Below are positions 9,021 through 18,423 of a stretch of DNA of 64,000 nt, one piece after another. The stretch is taken from positions 2,914,001-2,978,000 of the forward strand of contig NZ_CP073343.1 of assembly GCF_024397855.1 (NCBI RefSeq), given 5' to 3'. The translations under genes and the position numbers were made by a program. Source of the DNA: Marinomonas rhizomae. GTDB taxonomy: Bacteria > Pseudomonadota > Gammaproteobacteria > Pseudomonadales > Marinomonadaceae. Below the pieces are notes generated by a model. That model did no database searches. It saw nothing but the letters and a program-made list of their open reading frames with translations, and was not told the DNA's origin. The first letter of the stretch is position 1. The number at the start of each line of letters is the position of its first letter.

Positions 9021-12000
9021 ATGATGACACGCCGACATTTTCGACTCTTTGTCTTTTACCCATTTGCAGCTCTGACTGGTGTAACGACGGCTACTTGGCT
9101 GGCTGCGCCATTTGTCGCTGAACACTATCTAACCACTTATTTTCAAGAACAAGGCGAAGATGTAACTGTTGGCAAGCTGTCTATTGATTTCTTCCCACCT
9201 AAAGTTGATTTGAAAAACATTGTTATTAATGACAAATCGCAAGACACCTTGACGCTTGAACGCGCTGTTTTCGAAGTTGAAATTTGGCCACTCTTGACTA
9301 AAACAGTTCATATCTCAGAAGCCAAAATTGAAGGTTTAAACTTAGTCGTCTCTCAAAAAGAGAAAGATTGGATTGTTGCCGGTATTAATACGTCCCAATT
9401 CATTACACCGGAAGACCAACAAGAACCTGAGCCAGAAGCTGAATCGGAAGAAAATACGAGCGCACCTTGGACCATCAAACTGCCTTCGTTTTCCTTTACA
9501 AACAGCCAAGTTGATTTATCTCGCCAGCCAGACCTAAACGTCCCAGCTGAATCCGATAAATTCGTCTTAACAAATTTGTCTATTGAAGACCTATCCGGCC
9601 AAGAACTCACTTGGCAAGGTGAAATAGCGCTATCCGCCCTCGTCAACGAAACAACACTGTCTTTAAATAGCCAATTTGACTACTCACCAGAACAAGCCAA
9701 TGCTGACGTCGATATTAAAAACACACGATTGCTAATAGAAAGTTTTCGTCACTTCTTACCTTCTCCATATAACGAAGGCAAAGGCCAACTGGATCTCGCA
9801 GCAAATTTTCAATTTACTCAGCAGCAAGTTAATGGTGCACCTACTTTTGACATCAAAAACCTAACCCTAAACACGCAAATTGAAAACCTAGATTTACCGT
9901 TAGGAGAGCAAGACAAAGCCTCTACTAAATCTACAACACTGGCACTTTCAAAAGCCAATATAAACTTTGTTTCAGCCGATCAGCTAGCGGCGGCGGGAAC
10001 GCTTAACTTACAATCTACACAATCATTCTTTGCGCAGGCCGATATAGCCGCACAATTTGATCAGCTAACTCTAAACACGCCGTTCGATGTAAAACGTGAT
10101 AAACAGGGATTAGCAGCAAACGGCAATCTTGATTTACAGCTAGAGCAGCCTCTATTTACTCAAGCTGAACAAAAAGCACAGCTCGATACACTTACGCTTA
10201 AAACACCCTTCGATATCAAGCAGAATGAGCTTGGATTAGCCGCCAGCGGTGACCTTGACTTACAGTTAGGAAAATCCCTATTTGCACAAGCGGAACAACG
10301 CGTACAGTTCGATAATTTGACGTTGAACACACCTTTCGATGTCAAACAAGATAAGCAGTCGGGGCTGACCGCCAACGTGGCCTCTACAACACTGGACATG
10401 AATGCACTTTCTCTATCATCAGAAAGCCTTGCCGTGCAAAACAAGCAGCTACACATTGCATTAAACGATGTCGCTTTTACTATGGATAACAATGAATCTC
10501 TTACTGCTTCATTGCTCGCCGATATCCAAAGCAAAAACCTATCAGTACAGCAAGCTGGTAACACTGCAAACTACGAAGAATTCAATTTATCTAACACGCT
10601 TTCCCTACAAAAAAACAGCGATACGCTTTCGGCTAAAAACAGCAAACTGTCCATCGATATTAAAGAGTTGAAAGGGACACAAAGTGACGAAAAGCAATTT
10701 TCATTAGGTGTCGCAAAACTGACAGCGGACCAATTGAATGTAGAACAAGCGAATCAGCAGCCTCCTGCAATAAAGGGTACTAACCTAAACTTCACCAGTG
10801 AATCGCTGGACAGCATGTTGACGAATCAGAAGCGCATTGCTTCTTGGAAAAATGCCGACATTAGCGGTCTTTCATTCACTCAGCAAGATAAAGACTTTGA
10901 TGCTTCATTAGAGCAATTAAGCATCAAGGATTTAACCGTTTCCGAACAGCTTGCAAAAGAAGGTAGCAAACAAACACTTCCACCACTGGCTCATGTTGGC
11001 AGCATTCAAGTAGAGCAATTGAGCGCAAATCAAGATGGCGCGAAAATCAAGCAGATTACGACAGACTCAGCCAAGGCCAGTCTCATTTTGGATACACAGA
11101 AACGTATAGAAAATCTCGTTTTTGTCGATGTAGAACAGCAAAAAGCACCTGAGCCAGTGCTCAAAAATCCAAACGTTCCAAGGGAAAAAGACGCCAACAA
11201 TGCCATTAGCAGCACTCAGGACGGAGAACAGAATCCGGCATTTAAAGCACCTTACTACGTTGTTTTAGACGCTTACGATACTACGGGGAAATCCAGTATC
11301 TATATAAAAGACAATAGCATTTCACCAGCACTGCAACGTTCTTTAGACATAGATACATTGTCATTGCGTAACCTAAACACGCAGAAAAAAGATCAAGCCA
11401 CCGTGTTGGCTTTAAAAGCACGCAATGGCAAATACGCTACGTTAACAAGCGATATCACCATTTGGCCTTTGGCAGACAAACTCACCTTAAAAAGCGACGT
11501 CGTTATTCGTGAAGCGGAATTGCCACCCTACTCCTCTTATATTGCCAGCGTTTTAGGCTACCAAATTGACTCAGGACAACTGGATCTAGACTTAAAGCTT
11601 AATGCAGATAATGGCGTGTTAAATGGCAACTCGCATATCGTATTAAGGGAGTTTGATCTGGGTGGACGCAAAGAAAGCAGTTCCGCTATCAAAGCGGGCG
11701 CTGTTCCACTTAACATCGCCGTCGGCATTCTTAAAGACAGAGACAACAACATTGATCTCGATATCCCCTTGTCTGGTGATATTGAAAAACCAGAATTTGG
11801 CTGGCAGGACTTCTTGCTTCTACCGGTCCGGAAAGCATTGTACAGCGCATCAAGCACCTACTTAATGCAGACGTTTATTCCTTATGCCAATGTCATTAGC
11901 ATTGCGCAATTTGCCGGTGATCAACTACTCAAAATTCGCGTAGAGCCTTTGATATTTGACGCAGAAGACGACGAATTAAACGACTCGCAAGACGCCTTTT

Positions 12001-12272
12001 TAAAACAACTTGTCGCCCTAATGAAAGACAAAAAAGACAGTCAGCTAAAAGCCTGTGGTGTAGCAAGCTATCTCGATCTAGGGCTTGAGAAACCACCAGT
12101 ATCGATTGATAGTGATACACGGGAAGCCGCCAGCAACCTAGCACAGAAGCGCGCCGATCACTTAAAAGACTATTTGGTAAAAGAAGGCATCTCGTCATCA
12201 CGAGTTTTCCTTTGCACTCCTGAAGTGGACCTATCTAAAAGCAGTAAACCAAGAGTAGAATTAAACTTCTAA
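9021..12272 (+). CDS. Giant DUF748 AsmA-like envelope protein (1083 aa)
   Basis: Has an N-terminal membrane anchor (about 10-35), then a long periplasmic region of beta-rich repeats typical of the DUF748/AsmA-like group. That group is thought to form hydrophobic grooves bridging the envelope and to carry lipids. The N-terminal part (VGKLSIDFFPPKVDLKNIVI) and C-terminal part (GYQIDSGQLDLDLKL, SGDIEKPEFGW, ending PRVELNF) match family DUF748. The C-terminal ~100 residues look OmpA/MotY-like in layout (RADHLKDYLVKEGISSSRVF). The middle has a 42-residue direct repeat, about two and a half copies (10056-10375). It follows DUF454 and ends at a strong terminator. Lipid transport is inference from the wider family. 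Confidence 0.85.
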   Translation: MMTRRHFRLFVFYPFAALTGVTTATWLAAPFVAEHYLTTYFQEQGEDVTVGKLSIDFFPPKVDLKNIVINDKSQDTLTLERAVFEVEIWPLLTKTVHISEAKIEGLNLVVSQKEKDWIVAGINTSQFITPEDQQEPEPEAESEENTSAPWTIKLPSFSFTNSQVDLSRQPDLNVPAESDKFVLTNLSIEDLSGQELTWQGEIALSALVNETTLSLNSQFDYSPEQANADVDIKNTRLLIESFRHFLPSPYNEGKGQLDLAANFQFTQQQVNGAPTFDIKNLTLNTQIENLDLPLGEQDKASTKSTTLALSKANINFVSADQLAAAGTLNLQSTQSFFAQADIAAQFDQLTLNTPFDVKRDKQGLAANGNLDLQLEQPLFTQAEQKAQLDTLTLKTPFDIKQNELGLAASGDLDLQLGKSLFAQAEQRVQFDNLTLNTPFDVKQDKQSGLTANVASTTLDMNALSLSSESLAVQNKQLHIALNDVAFTMDNNESLTASLLADIQSKNLSVQQAGNTANYEEFNLSNTLSLQKNSDTLSAKNSKLSIDIKELKGTQSDEKQFSLGVAKLTADQLNVEQANQQPPAIKGTNLNFTSESLDSMLTNQKRIASWKNADISGLSFTQQDKDFDASLEQLSIKDLTVSEQLAKEGSKQTLPPLAHVGSIQVEQLSANQDGAKIKQITTDSAKASLILDTQKRIENLVFVDVEQQKAPEPVLKNPNVPREKDANNAISSTQDGEQNPAFKAPYYVVLDAYDTTGKSSIYIKDNSISPALQRSLDIDTLSLRNLNTQKKDQATVLALKARNGKYATLTSDITIWPLADKLTLKSDVVIREAELPPYSSYIASVLGYQIDSGQLDLDLKLNADNGVLNGNSHIVLREFDLGGRKESSSAIKAGAVPLNIAVGILKDRDNNIDLDIPLSGDIEKPEFGWQDFLLLPVRKALYSASSTYLMQTFIPYANVISIAQFAGDQLLKIRVEPLIFDAEDDELNDSQDAFLKQLVALMKDKKDSQLKACGVASYLDLGLEKPPVSIDSDTREAASNLAQKRADHLKDYLVKEGISSSRVFLCTPEVDLSKSSKPRVELNF
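10056..10375 (+). repeat. 126-bp (42-codon) tandem repeat inside the DUF748 gene
   Basis: Copies start at 10056, 10182 and 10308 (last one partial). The encoded units begin FDQLTLNTPFDVK, LDTLTLKTPFDIK and FDNLTLNTPFDVK, and carry NLDLQL or DLDLQL and FTQAEQK or FAQAEQR at matching places. Copies differ at many bases, so this is an old or selected duplication. Confidence 0.85.
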
Positions 12273-12315
12273 GACCTCTTATTAACCGCTTTTAAAGTAC
12301 ATCAGACTTACCCCA

Positions 12316-12353
12316 AAAGCCGTGATAGAAAACCACTCTATCACGGCTTTTTA
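12316..12353 (+). terminator. Intrinsic terminator after the DUF748 gene
   Basis: A 15-bp perfect stem (AAAAGCCGTGATAGA and its complement) with a 7-base loop and T-rich end lies 43 bp past the stop. Confidence 0.93.
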
Positions 12354-12621
12354 ATGTCAAAAATACGCAAAGAAACCTGCGAATCAGTGCAACCTAATCT
12401 AGACTTAAACACCCTCCATTGAAAAGCAAAATAAACAGACCATAACTATATTAGAGCGTTTGAAATCCCTATCTGGGACATTTGGTAAACAGCCGACATC
12501 CCTTTGTAGCAAAGCAATTGGTCGATGTTTTAAAGACTCACTAAAACATGATCAACATCAAGAGAAGGCTACCCTAACTAGGTTAGTCTTTAACAAAAGC
12601 TAGCAAGTATAGGAGGCAATT
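12354..12621. other. Non-coding interval before the YdcH-like gene
   Basis: I see no gene here. An inverted repeat ATGTTTTA / TAAAACAT lies near 12531-12555. A strong AGGAGG ribosome-binding site ends the interval. The promoter of the small downstream gene is probably here, but no clear -35/-10 pair stood out. Confidence 0.5.
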
Positions 12622-12882
12622 ATGCCGATTGAAGACCACAATTTAATAAACGAATTTCCTGAATATAAAGATGACATCCACCAGCTAAAAATGGACGATG
12701 CGCACTTTAAAAGACTCTATGATGAATATAATCACTTAACAAAAGAAGTGGAAAAAATGGAGCAAGAACTTACCCCAGCTCCAACCATGGAAGAAGAAAA
12801 ATTAAAGAAGCAACGTCTACAGCTGAAAGACACTATACAAGGCTACATTAAGGCATCGAAACTCGCTGCTGAAAAAGCGTAG
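12622..12882 (+). CDS. YdcH-like (DUF465) small coiled-coil protein
   Basis: An 86-aa charged helical protein with the YdcH/DUF465 layout: HNLINEFPEYKDDIHQLK, then HFKRLYDEYNHLTKEVEKME, then KKQRLQLKDTI. No membrane segment. AGGAGG seven bases before the ATG suggests strong translation. The family is widespread in proteobacteria and has no settled function. It has a long upstream region and no obvious operon partner. Confidence 0.9.
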   Translation: MPIEDHNLINEFPEYKDDIHQLKMDDAHFKRLYDEYNHLTKEVEKMEQELTPAPTMEEEKLKKQRLQLKDTIQGYIKASKLAAEKA

Positions 12883-12958
12883 CAGTGTTATGTATATACT
12901 TAATAGAAAGCAGTTTTAATCCCTACAAATGAAGCTTTTTGGGAGAGTGAACAGGAAC

Positions 12959-13516
12959 TCAAAGTAGGAGACGAAAGGTTAAACTTATCCTCTCCTCTTT
13001 GATCCGCTTCCTTACCGGTAAAGAATGCTGCCACAACACTTGTGTTGAAGCCGACATCACTAGCCAACTTCCATTTTCTAATTCAACGCTGTGCTTAATT
13101 TGATGATTCACTTTTAAGCGAAATAAAAAGGGTCGACTCACGCCAAGACTCAACATAGCAACAACGGGAGCCGGACCTAATATTTTCTCGTCGTCCGCAT
13201 GCCAGCCCATATATTCATCACCATCTTGATACCAGTTCAATAACACCGCATTGAAAGATTGACATGCATGTTGTTCAGCCTCTTTCTTAATAGGCAACAG
13301 CCAATCAGGCCAACCAAAACCATGATGATCTTTAGCGGAATAACGATAACAAACACCGTGATCCGCTATAAATGCGACTTGGCGTGGCACCAAAACATCA
13401 CGTCCAAACATAGTCAGGCTTTCCCGCTCCCACAGCACATCCGATTTAAGCTGAGACATCAACGACGGCAAGCTTGAGCTAGAAAATGAGTATCGGTATG
13501 ATGGCCGAGCTTCCAT
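12959..13516 (-). CDS. AlkB-like 2-oxoglutarate/Fe(II) dioxygenase
   Basis: Probable DNA/RNA dealkylation enzyme of the AlkB family (185 aa, like short ABH2/ABH3-type members). Fe(II) ligands are His106 and Asp108 in WHADDE and His164 in WQHSLP. The 2-oxoglutarate-binding R-x5-R is Arg176 and Arg182 in RISLTFR. NWYQDGDEYMGWH is the typical central strand. The start has AAGGTG nine bases upstream. It is divergent from the DUF1624 gene with almost no gap, so the two promoters must overlap the opposite coding ends. No Ada or AlkA gene is adjacent. Confidence 0.92.
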   Translation of the reverse strand: MEARPSYRYSFSSSSLPSLMSQLKSDVLWERESLTMFGRDVLVPRQVAFIADHGVCYRYSAKDHHGFGWPDWLLPIKKEAEQHACQSFNAVLLNWYQDGDEYMGWHADDEKILGPAPVVAMLSLGVSRPFLFRLKVNHQIKHSVELENGSWLVMSASTQVLWQHSLPVRKRIKEERISLTFRLLL

Positions 13517-13539
13517 TTAATTATTCACCTTGGACTTCA

Positions 13540-14265
13540 ATGCAAACCTCTTCCGTTTTCGAGCCAACCAAACGCAGCGCATTTTTAGACGTATATCGCG
13601 GATCTGCTGTTCTACTAATGATGATCTTTCACTTCTGCTGGGACCTACGGAATTTTGGGTTTATGGAGTTTTCCATTTATGACCCTTTTTGGGTGTATTT
13701 TCGCAGCGTTATTTTAACACTTTTTCTTACGGCCATCGGTTGGTCCACTTACCTCACGCTAACCAAAGCCAAACACCCTTCATTCTGGAAACGCGATACC
13801 AAACTGTTTATTTCCGCGGCTGCAATTTCACTCGCCACATATCTTGCCGCACCTAACCAATGGATATACTTTGGCATATTACACTTTATCTTTATAGCCT
13901 CTTTGATCACCAGACCATTTGCCAAATGGCCAATTAGTTCAGCGCTGGCTGGCGCAGTCATCACAATTATCTACCATTCCACAAATTGGCTACATTTCCC
14001 AAACGCATTTTCAGTCATTACTTCTTATGTAGAGCTGCCGCAAAGAACCTTAGATATTGTATTTCCATTTCCATGGATAGGCGTTGTTTTAATTGGTCCT
14101 CTTCTTGGCTACTTGAACTCGCACAAGTGTCCAACACCAAACGCGCTAATAATAGACATTCTGGCCTTTATGGGACGCTACGCTCTGCCTATATACCTTA
14201 TCCATCAAGTCATTTTATTTATACTAGTGGCAGCGTTCAAAATGGTGCTCGATTTCATTTCTTGA
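13540..14265 (+). CDS. DUF1624 / heparan-alpha-glucosaminide N-acetyltransferase-like membrane protein
   Basis: Polytopic membrane protein with about seven hydrophobic segments. The N-terminal signature FLDVYRGSAVLLMMIFHFCWDL is typical of DUF1624 proteins, relatives of HGSNAT-type acyltransferases; the conserved His is in that stretch. From the ATG at 13540 it is 241 aa. An earlier in-frame ATG at 13486 would overlap the start of the divergent AlkB gene by 31 bp, so the later start is preferred, though its ribosome site is weak. Substrate unknown. Confidence 0.82.
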   Translation: MQTSSVFEPTKRSAFLDVYRGSAVLLMMIFHFCWDLRNFGFMEFSIYDPFWVYFRSVILTLFLTAIGWSTYLTLTKAKHPSFWKRDTKLFISAAAISLATYLAAPNQWIYFGILHFIFIASLITRPFAKWPISSALAGAVITIIYHSTNWLHFPNAFSVITSYVELPQRTLDIVFPFPWIGVVLIGPLLGYLNSHKCPTPNALIIDILAFMGRYALPIYLIHQVILFILVAAFKMVLDFIS

Positions 14266-14477
14266 TCACTTTTCGTGCATTCAGTGAGGTGAGTTTTTTT
14301 CATCAAAAAATAGATAAAAATAGCCCTAACGGTATTGCCAATTGCTAACTTTACGCTTCTTCAGGCAAGTAAAGTAAGTAAGCACTTAGCTATTATTTAA
14401 TTATCATTTTAGAGTTTTTTTCAAGCCTTGATTTTCACTTGAATGAGCACTATTGTTCACCACAGATTATTAACAAA

Positions 14478-14525
14478 ACACTATATGTAGTATGTTAACC
14501 AAAACAAACACACTACATAGAGTAA
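14478..14525 (+). promoter_or_regulatory. Pair of NrdR boxes upstream of nrdA
   Basis: ACACTATATGTAGTAT (14478-14493) and ACACTACATAGAGTAA (14510-14525) match the NrdR-box pattern, with the second copy weaker. Their starts are 32 bp apart, about three helical turns, as is usual for paired NrdR sites. They lie 40-90 bp before the nrdA start. nrdR itself is not in the window. Confidence 0.85.
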
Positions 14526-14564
14526 ACCACCTCTTTTTATATCGCACTAATGGGAAGTCAATGC

Positions 14565-16829
14565 ATGAGTACTCTCACAGTTACTAAACGTAACGGGACG
14601 ACGGAAAACATCAACCTAGACAAGATTCATAAAGTCATCGCATGGGCGGCTGAAGGTCTAGACAATGTTTCCGTTTCCCAAGTAGAGCTAAAAGCACGAA
14701 TTCAGTTCTTTGAGGGCATTCGAACTACAGACATTCACGAAACTCTAATCAAGTCTGCTGCAGACTTGATTTCTGAACATACGCCTGATTACCAATATCT
14801 GGCTGCTCGCTTAGCTATCTTTCACTTACGTAAAAAAGCTTTTGGTGATTTTGAGCCTCCACACCTTTATGCGCATGTAAAAAACCTAGTTCAACAAAAG
14901 CGATATGACGCTCAATTGCTAGACAAGTATTCTGAAGAAGATTTCAATCAGCTGAATGAATTCATTGACCATTCTCGTGACATGAATTTCTCCTACGCGG
15001 CCGTCAAACAGCTTGAAGGTAAATATCTAGTACAAAACCGTGTAAGCGGCGATATTTACGAAAGCCCTCAGTTTATCTACATCCTAGTTGCTGCTTGCTT
15101 GTTTGCTGAGTACGACTCAAAAGATCGCTTGAATCTTATTCGCCGTTTCTACGATGCCGTTTCTAAATTTAAGATTTCATTACCAACACCTATCATGTCT
15201 GGCATCCGTACGCCGACACGCCAGTTTAGTAGCTGTGTCCTAATTGAGTGTGGTGATTCCTTAGACTCCATCAATGCAACATCCAGCGCTATCGTCAAAT
15301 ACGTCAGTCAACGTGCCGGTATTGGTGTAAATGCAGGGGCTATTCGTGCATTGGGTAGCGCTATTCGTGGTGGCGAAGCCTTCCATACTGGCTGCATCCC
15401 ATTCTACAAACATTTCCAAACCGCCGTAAAAAGCTGTTCTCAAGGTGGTGTTCGTGGTGGTGCAGCGACTGTTTTCTATCCAATCTGGCACCTTGAAGTC
15501 GAAAGCCTACTAGTATTAAAAAACAACCGTGGTGTAGAAGAAAACCGCGTTCGCCACTTAGACTATGGCGTTCAGTTCAACCGTTTAATGTACCAACGTT
15601 TGATTAAAGGCGGTAACATAACGCTATTTAGCCCCTCTGACGTCCCAGGTCTATACGACGCCTTCTTTGCCGATCAAGAAGAATTCGATCGCCTATACAC
15701 CATGTATGAGCAAGATCCTTCTATCCGCAAGCAAACCGTTAAAGCAACAGAGTTGTTTACTTTGTTTGCTTCTGAGCGTGCAAGCACTGGCCGTATATAC
15801 CTACAGAACGTGGATCATTGTAATACTCACAGCCCATTCGATCCCAAAGTTGCACCAGTCAAACAAAGTAACTTGTGTTTGGAGATCGCGCTTCCAACCA
15901 AACCACTAAATCGCATTGATGACCCAGAAGGCGAGATTGCACTTTGTACATTATCTGCGTTTAACCTAGGTGCCCTAGAGAACCTAGACGAGCTTGAAGA
16001 ATTGTCTGAGCTGATCGTCCGTGCACTAGATGCACTGTTGGATTACCAAAACTACCCAATTCCAGCAGCACAACGTGCAACTGAACTACGCCGCACATTA
16101 GGTGTAGGTGTTATTAACTACGCTTACTACTTGGCGAAAAACGGTGTTAAATACTCTGACGGCAGCGCAAACGAGCTCACTCATAAAACGTTTGAAGCAA
16201 TTCAGTACTTCTTATTGAAAGCCTCTAACAAGCTAGCGAAAGAGTTTGGTCCATGCTTGGCTTTTAACGAAACAACATACTCTAAAGGCATCTTGCCAAT
16301 CGACTCTTACAAAAAAGAAATCGATAACATTGTTTCTAACGAATTGATCTATGATTGGGAAACGTTACGTTCTGAGATCGTTGCTCACGGTCTACGTAAC
16401 TCAACACTGACAGCATTGATGCCATCAGAAACGTCTTCTCAGATCAGCAACGCAACTAACGGTATCGAGCCTCCTCGTGGTTTCGTGTCTGTTAAAGCAA
16501 GTAAAGACGGTATTTTAAAGCAAGTAGTTCCTGAATTTGAACGTCTAAAGGACAACTATGAGCTGTTGTGGACTATCCCATCAAACGATGGCTATCTACA
16601 ATTAGTTGGTATCATGCAAAAATTTGTCGATCAAGCGATCTCTGCTAACACCAACTATGATCCTCAAAAATTTGAGTCACAAAAGGTACCAATGAAGGTC
16701 ATTTTGAAAGACCTACTAACCGCTTACAAACTTGGTGTAAAAACCCTTTACTACCATAACACTCGCGATGGTGCTGATGATAAACAAGAAGACATGGACG
16801 ATTGTGCTGGCGGTGCTTGCAAAATCTAA
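14565..16829 (+). CDS. nrdA: Ribonucleoside-diphosphate reductase, class Ia, alpha subunit
   Basis: Aerobic reduction of NDPs to dNDPs. It has an N-terminal ATP-cone (VTKRNGTTENINLDKIHKVI), then the catalytic barrel. The three active-site cysteines are visible in QFSSCVLI, SNLCLEI and ALCTLSAFNLG. The C-terminal CAGGACKI carries the shuttle dithiol for thioredoxin/glutaredoxin. The ATG at 14565 gives 754 aa with GGAAG upstream; an ATG at 14550 is possible but less likely. It is first in nrdA-nrdB-ferredoxin, behind two NrdR boxes, so repression at high ATP/dATP is expected. Confidence 0.97.
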   Translation: MSTLTVTKRNGTTENINLDKIHKVIAWAAEGLDNVSVSQVELKARIQFFEGIRTTDIHETLIKSAADLISEHTPDYQYLAARLAIFHLRKKAFGDFEPPHLYAHVKNLVQQKRYDAQLLDKYSEEDFNQLNEFIDHSRDMNFSYAAVKQLEGKYLVQNRVSGDIYESPQFIYILVAACLFAEYDSKDRLNLIRRFYDAVSKFKISLPTPIMSGIRTPTRQFSSCVLIECGDSLDSINATSSAIVKYVSQRAGIGVNAGAIRALGSAIRGGEAFHTGCIPFYKHFQTAVKSCSQGGVRGGAATVFYPIWHLEVESLLVLKNNRGVEENRVRHLDYGVQFNRLMYQRLIKGGNITLFSPSDVPGLYDAFFADQEEFDRLYTMYEQDPSIRKQTVKATELFTLFASERASTGRIYLQNVDHCNTHSPFDPKVAPVKQSNLCLEIALPTKPLNRIDDPEGEIALCTLSAFNLGALENLDELEELSELIVRALDALLDYQNYPIPAAQRATELRRTLGVGVINYAYYLAKNGVKYSDGSANELTHKTFEAIQYFLLKASNKLAKEFGPCLAFNETTYSKGILPIDSYKKEIDNIVSNELIYDWETLRSEIVAHGLRNSTLTALMPSETSSQISNATNGIEPPRGFVSVKASKDGILKQVVPEFERLKDNYELLWTIPSNDGYLQLVGIMQKFVDQAISANTNYDPQKFESQKVPMKVILKDLLTAYKLGVKTLYYHNTRDGADDKQEDMDDCAGGACKI

Positions 16830-16870
16830 TCGGTCAGCCATCGCACACAGATCTGTTGCATGATCTGACA

Positions 16871-16900
16871 AGCAGAGCCTCATATGGATGAGGCTTTGCT
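16871..16900 (+). terminator. Intercistronic stem-loop between nrdA and nrdB
   Basis: A 13-bp stem with one mismatch (AGCAGAGCCTCAT / ATGAGGCTTTGCT) and a four-base loop has no T-run. A second stem TAGGGCAT / ATGCCCTA (16941-16979) follows, just before nrdB. These more likely set mRNA stability or the nrdA:nrdB ratio than fully terminate. Confidence 0.45.
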
Positions 16901-16993
16901 ACGTTTACTGCTTTAATGAAACCTAAAATCTATTAATAACTAGGGCATTTTCTTATTGAACATGCCCTACGCTTTTGAGGAATACCCTGAAAC

Positions 16994-18127
16994 ATGAGTT
17001 ACTCGACTTTCAACCGCAAGCACTTCGATAGCACAAAAGAACCTATGTTCTTTGGTGAAAATGTCAACGTTGCTCGCTATGATCAGCAAAAGCATCCTAT
17101 TTTTGAAAAGCTAATCGAAAAGCAATTGTCTTTCTTTTGGCGCCCTGAAGAAGTCGATCTATCTACTGATCGCAAAGACTTTCAACGTTTAGAAGAGCAC
17201 GAACAACACATCTTCTTAAGTAACCTTAAGTACCAAACTCTGCTAGACAGCGTGCAAGGTCGCTCGCCAAACGTTGCTTTATTACCGATTGTCTCTTTGC
17301 CTGAATTAGAAACGTGGATCGAGACGTGGTCTTTCAGTGAAACGATTCACAGCCGTTCCTACACACACATCATTCGTAACATCGTTAACGATCCCACCAA
17401 GATTTTTGATGATATTGTGACAAATGAAGAAATAACCAAACGTGCTGATAGTGTTTCTATCTACTATGACCGTCTAATTGAAATGGTCAATTTGTACAAC
17501 ACCATGGGCATGGGAACCTTTGATATTCCAGGTAAAGGCGAAATTGAAATTTCTATGCCTAAACTTAAAAAGGCCCTTTACCTGACAATTGCTTCCGTCA
17601 ATGTGTTAGAAGCGATTCGCTTCTATGTAAGCTTTGCTTGTAGCTTCGCCTTTGCTGAACGCACTCTAATGGAAGGCAACGCTAAGATTATCAAGCTGAT
17701 CGCTCGTGATGAAGCCTTGCATTTAACAGGCACTCAGCACATGTTGAACCTAATGGCTTCCGGTAGAGATGACCCAGAGATGGCGGTGATTGCTGAAGAA
17801 TGCCAAAACGAGGTTCGCCAAATCTTCATCGAAGCGGCGGAACAAGAAAAAGAATGGGCAAAATACCTATTCAAAGACGGCTCAATGATCGGTCTTAACT
17901 CTCAAATTTTAGGCCAATATGTTGAATACATTACTAACGTACGTATGCAAGCGGTTGGACTTGAAACTTGTTTCGACACCAAACACAACCCAATCCCTTG
18001 GATAAACGCTTGGTTGGTGAGTGATAATGTTCAAGTTGCCCCACAAGAAGCAGAAATCAGCTCTTACCTAGTAGGACAAACGGACAATAGCTTAGACGAT
18101 TCAGACTTTGATGACTTCGACCTCTGA
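16994..18127 (+). CDS. nrdB: Ribonucleoside-diphosphate reductase, class Ia, beta subunit
   Basis: Holds the diiron-tyrosyl radical cofactor. The radical tyrosine is in [11 protein letters not shown] (Tyr123 with Met counted, equal to E. coli Tyr122). The iron ligands are in LLDS, FSETIH and ARDEALH-type motifs. The C terminus ([15 protein letters not shown] and an acidic tail ending FDDFDL) is the NrdA-docking peptide. At 377 aa it matches E. coli NrdB closely. It overlaps the ferredoxin gene by 17 bp, consistent with translational coupling. Confidence 0.97.
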   Translation: MSYSTFNRKHFDSTKEPMFFGENVNVARYDQQKHPIFEKLIEKQLSFFWRPEEVDLSTDRKDFQRLEEHEQHIFLSNLKYQTLLDSVQGRSPNVALLPIVSLPELETWIETWSFSETIHSRSYTHIIRNIVNDPTKIFDDIVTNEEITKRADSVSIYYDRLIEMVNLYNTMGMGTFDIPGKGEIEISMPKLKKALYLTIASVNVLEAIRFYVSFACSFAFAERTLMEGNAKIIKLIARDEALHLTGTQHMLNLMASGRDDPEMAVIAEECQNEVRQIFIEAAEQEKEWAKYLFKDGSMIGLNSQILGQYVEYITNVRMQAVGLETCFDTKHNPIPWINAWLVSDNVQVAPQEAEISSYLVGQTDNSLDDSDFDDFDL

Positions 18128-18407
18128 TCCCAAAGCCCCAGAAAAAAAAGACCAAGTACATCGCGTACTCTTAGGGAAAAAACAAATTCTTGTCACAGAG
18201 GATGAGCCCTTACTGGTACAACTTGAACGAGCTGGTATTCACGTTGAATACCAGTGTCGTGAGGGATATTGCTCTTCGTGCTCAATCAAGCTCTTATGGG
18301 GAAATGTTATGTACCCATTTGAGCCTCTAGCGTGGGTGCAAAGCGGTTATTTGTTAGCTTGCTGTGCTATTGTCAAAAGTGACATTGAAATCGCTTTTTT
18401 CGATTAA
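18111..18407 (+). CDS. yfaE: YfaE-type 2Fe-2S ferredoxin for NrdB cofactor maintenance
   Basis: A 98-aa plant-type ferredoxin with cluster cysteines in [10 protein letters not shown] and a distal Cys in LLACC. In E. coli the equivalent YfaE delivers electrons to assemble or repair the NrdB diiron-tyrosyl cofactor; its position at the end of nrdAB says the same here. The ATG at 18111 lies within the end of nrdB; no separate strong ribosome site is seen, so coupling is likely. It is convergent with the CDP-alcohol phosphatidyltransferase gene, 16 bp away. Confidence 0.92.
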   Translation: MTSTSDPKAPEKKDQVHRVLLGKKQILVTEDEPLLVQLERAGIHVEYQCREGYCSSCSIKLLWGNVMYPFEPLAWVQSGYLLACCAIVKSDIEIAFFD

Positions 18408-18423
18408 AGCTTGCACTGAGAGT

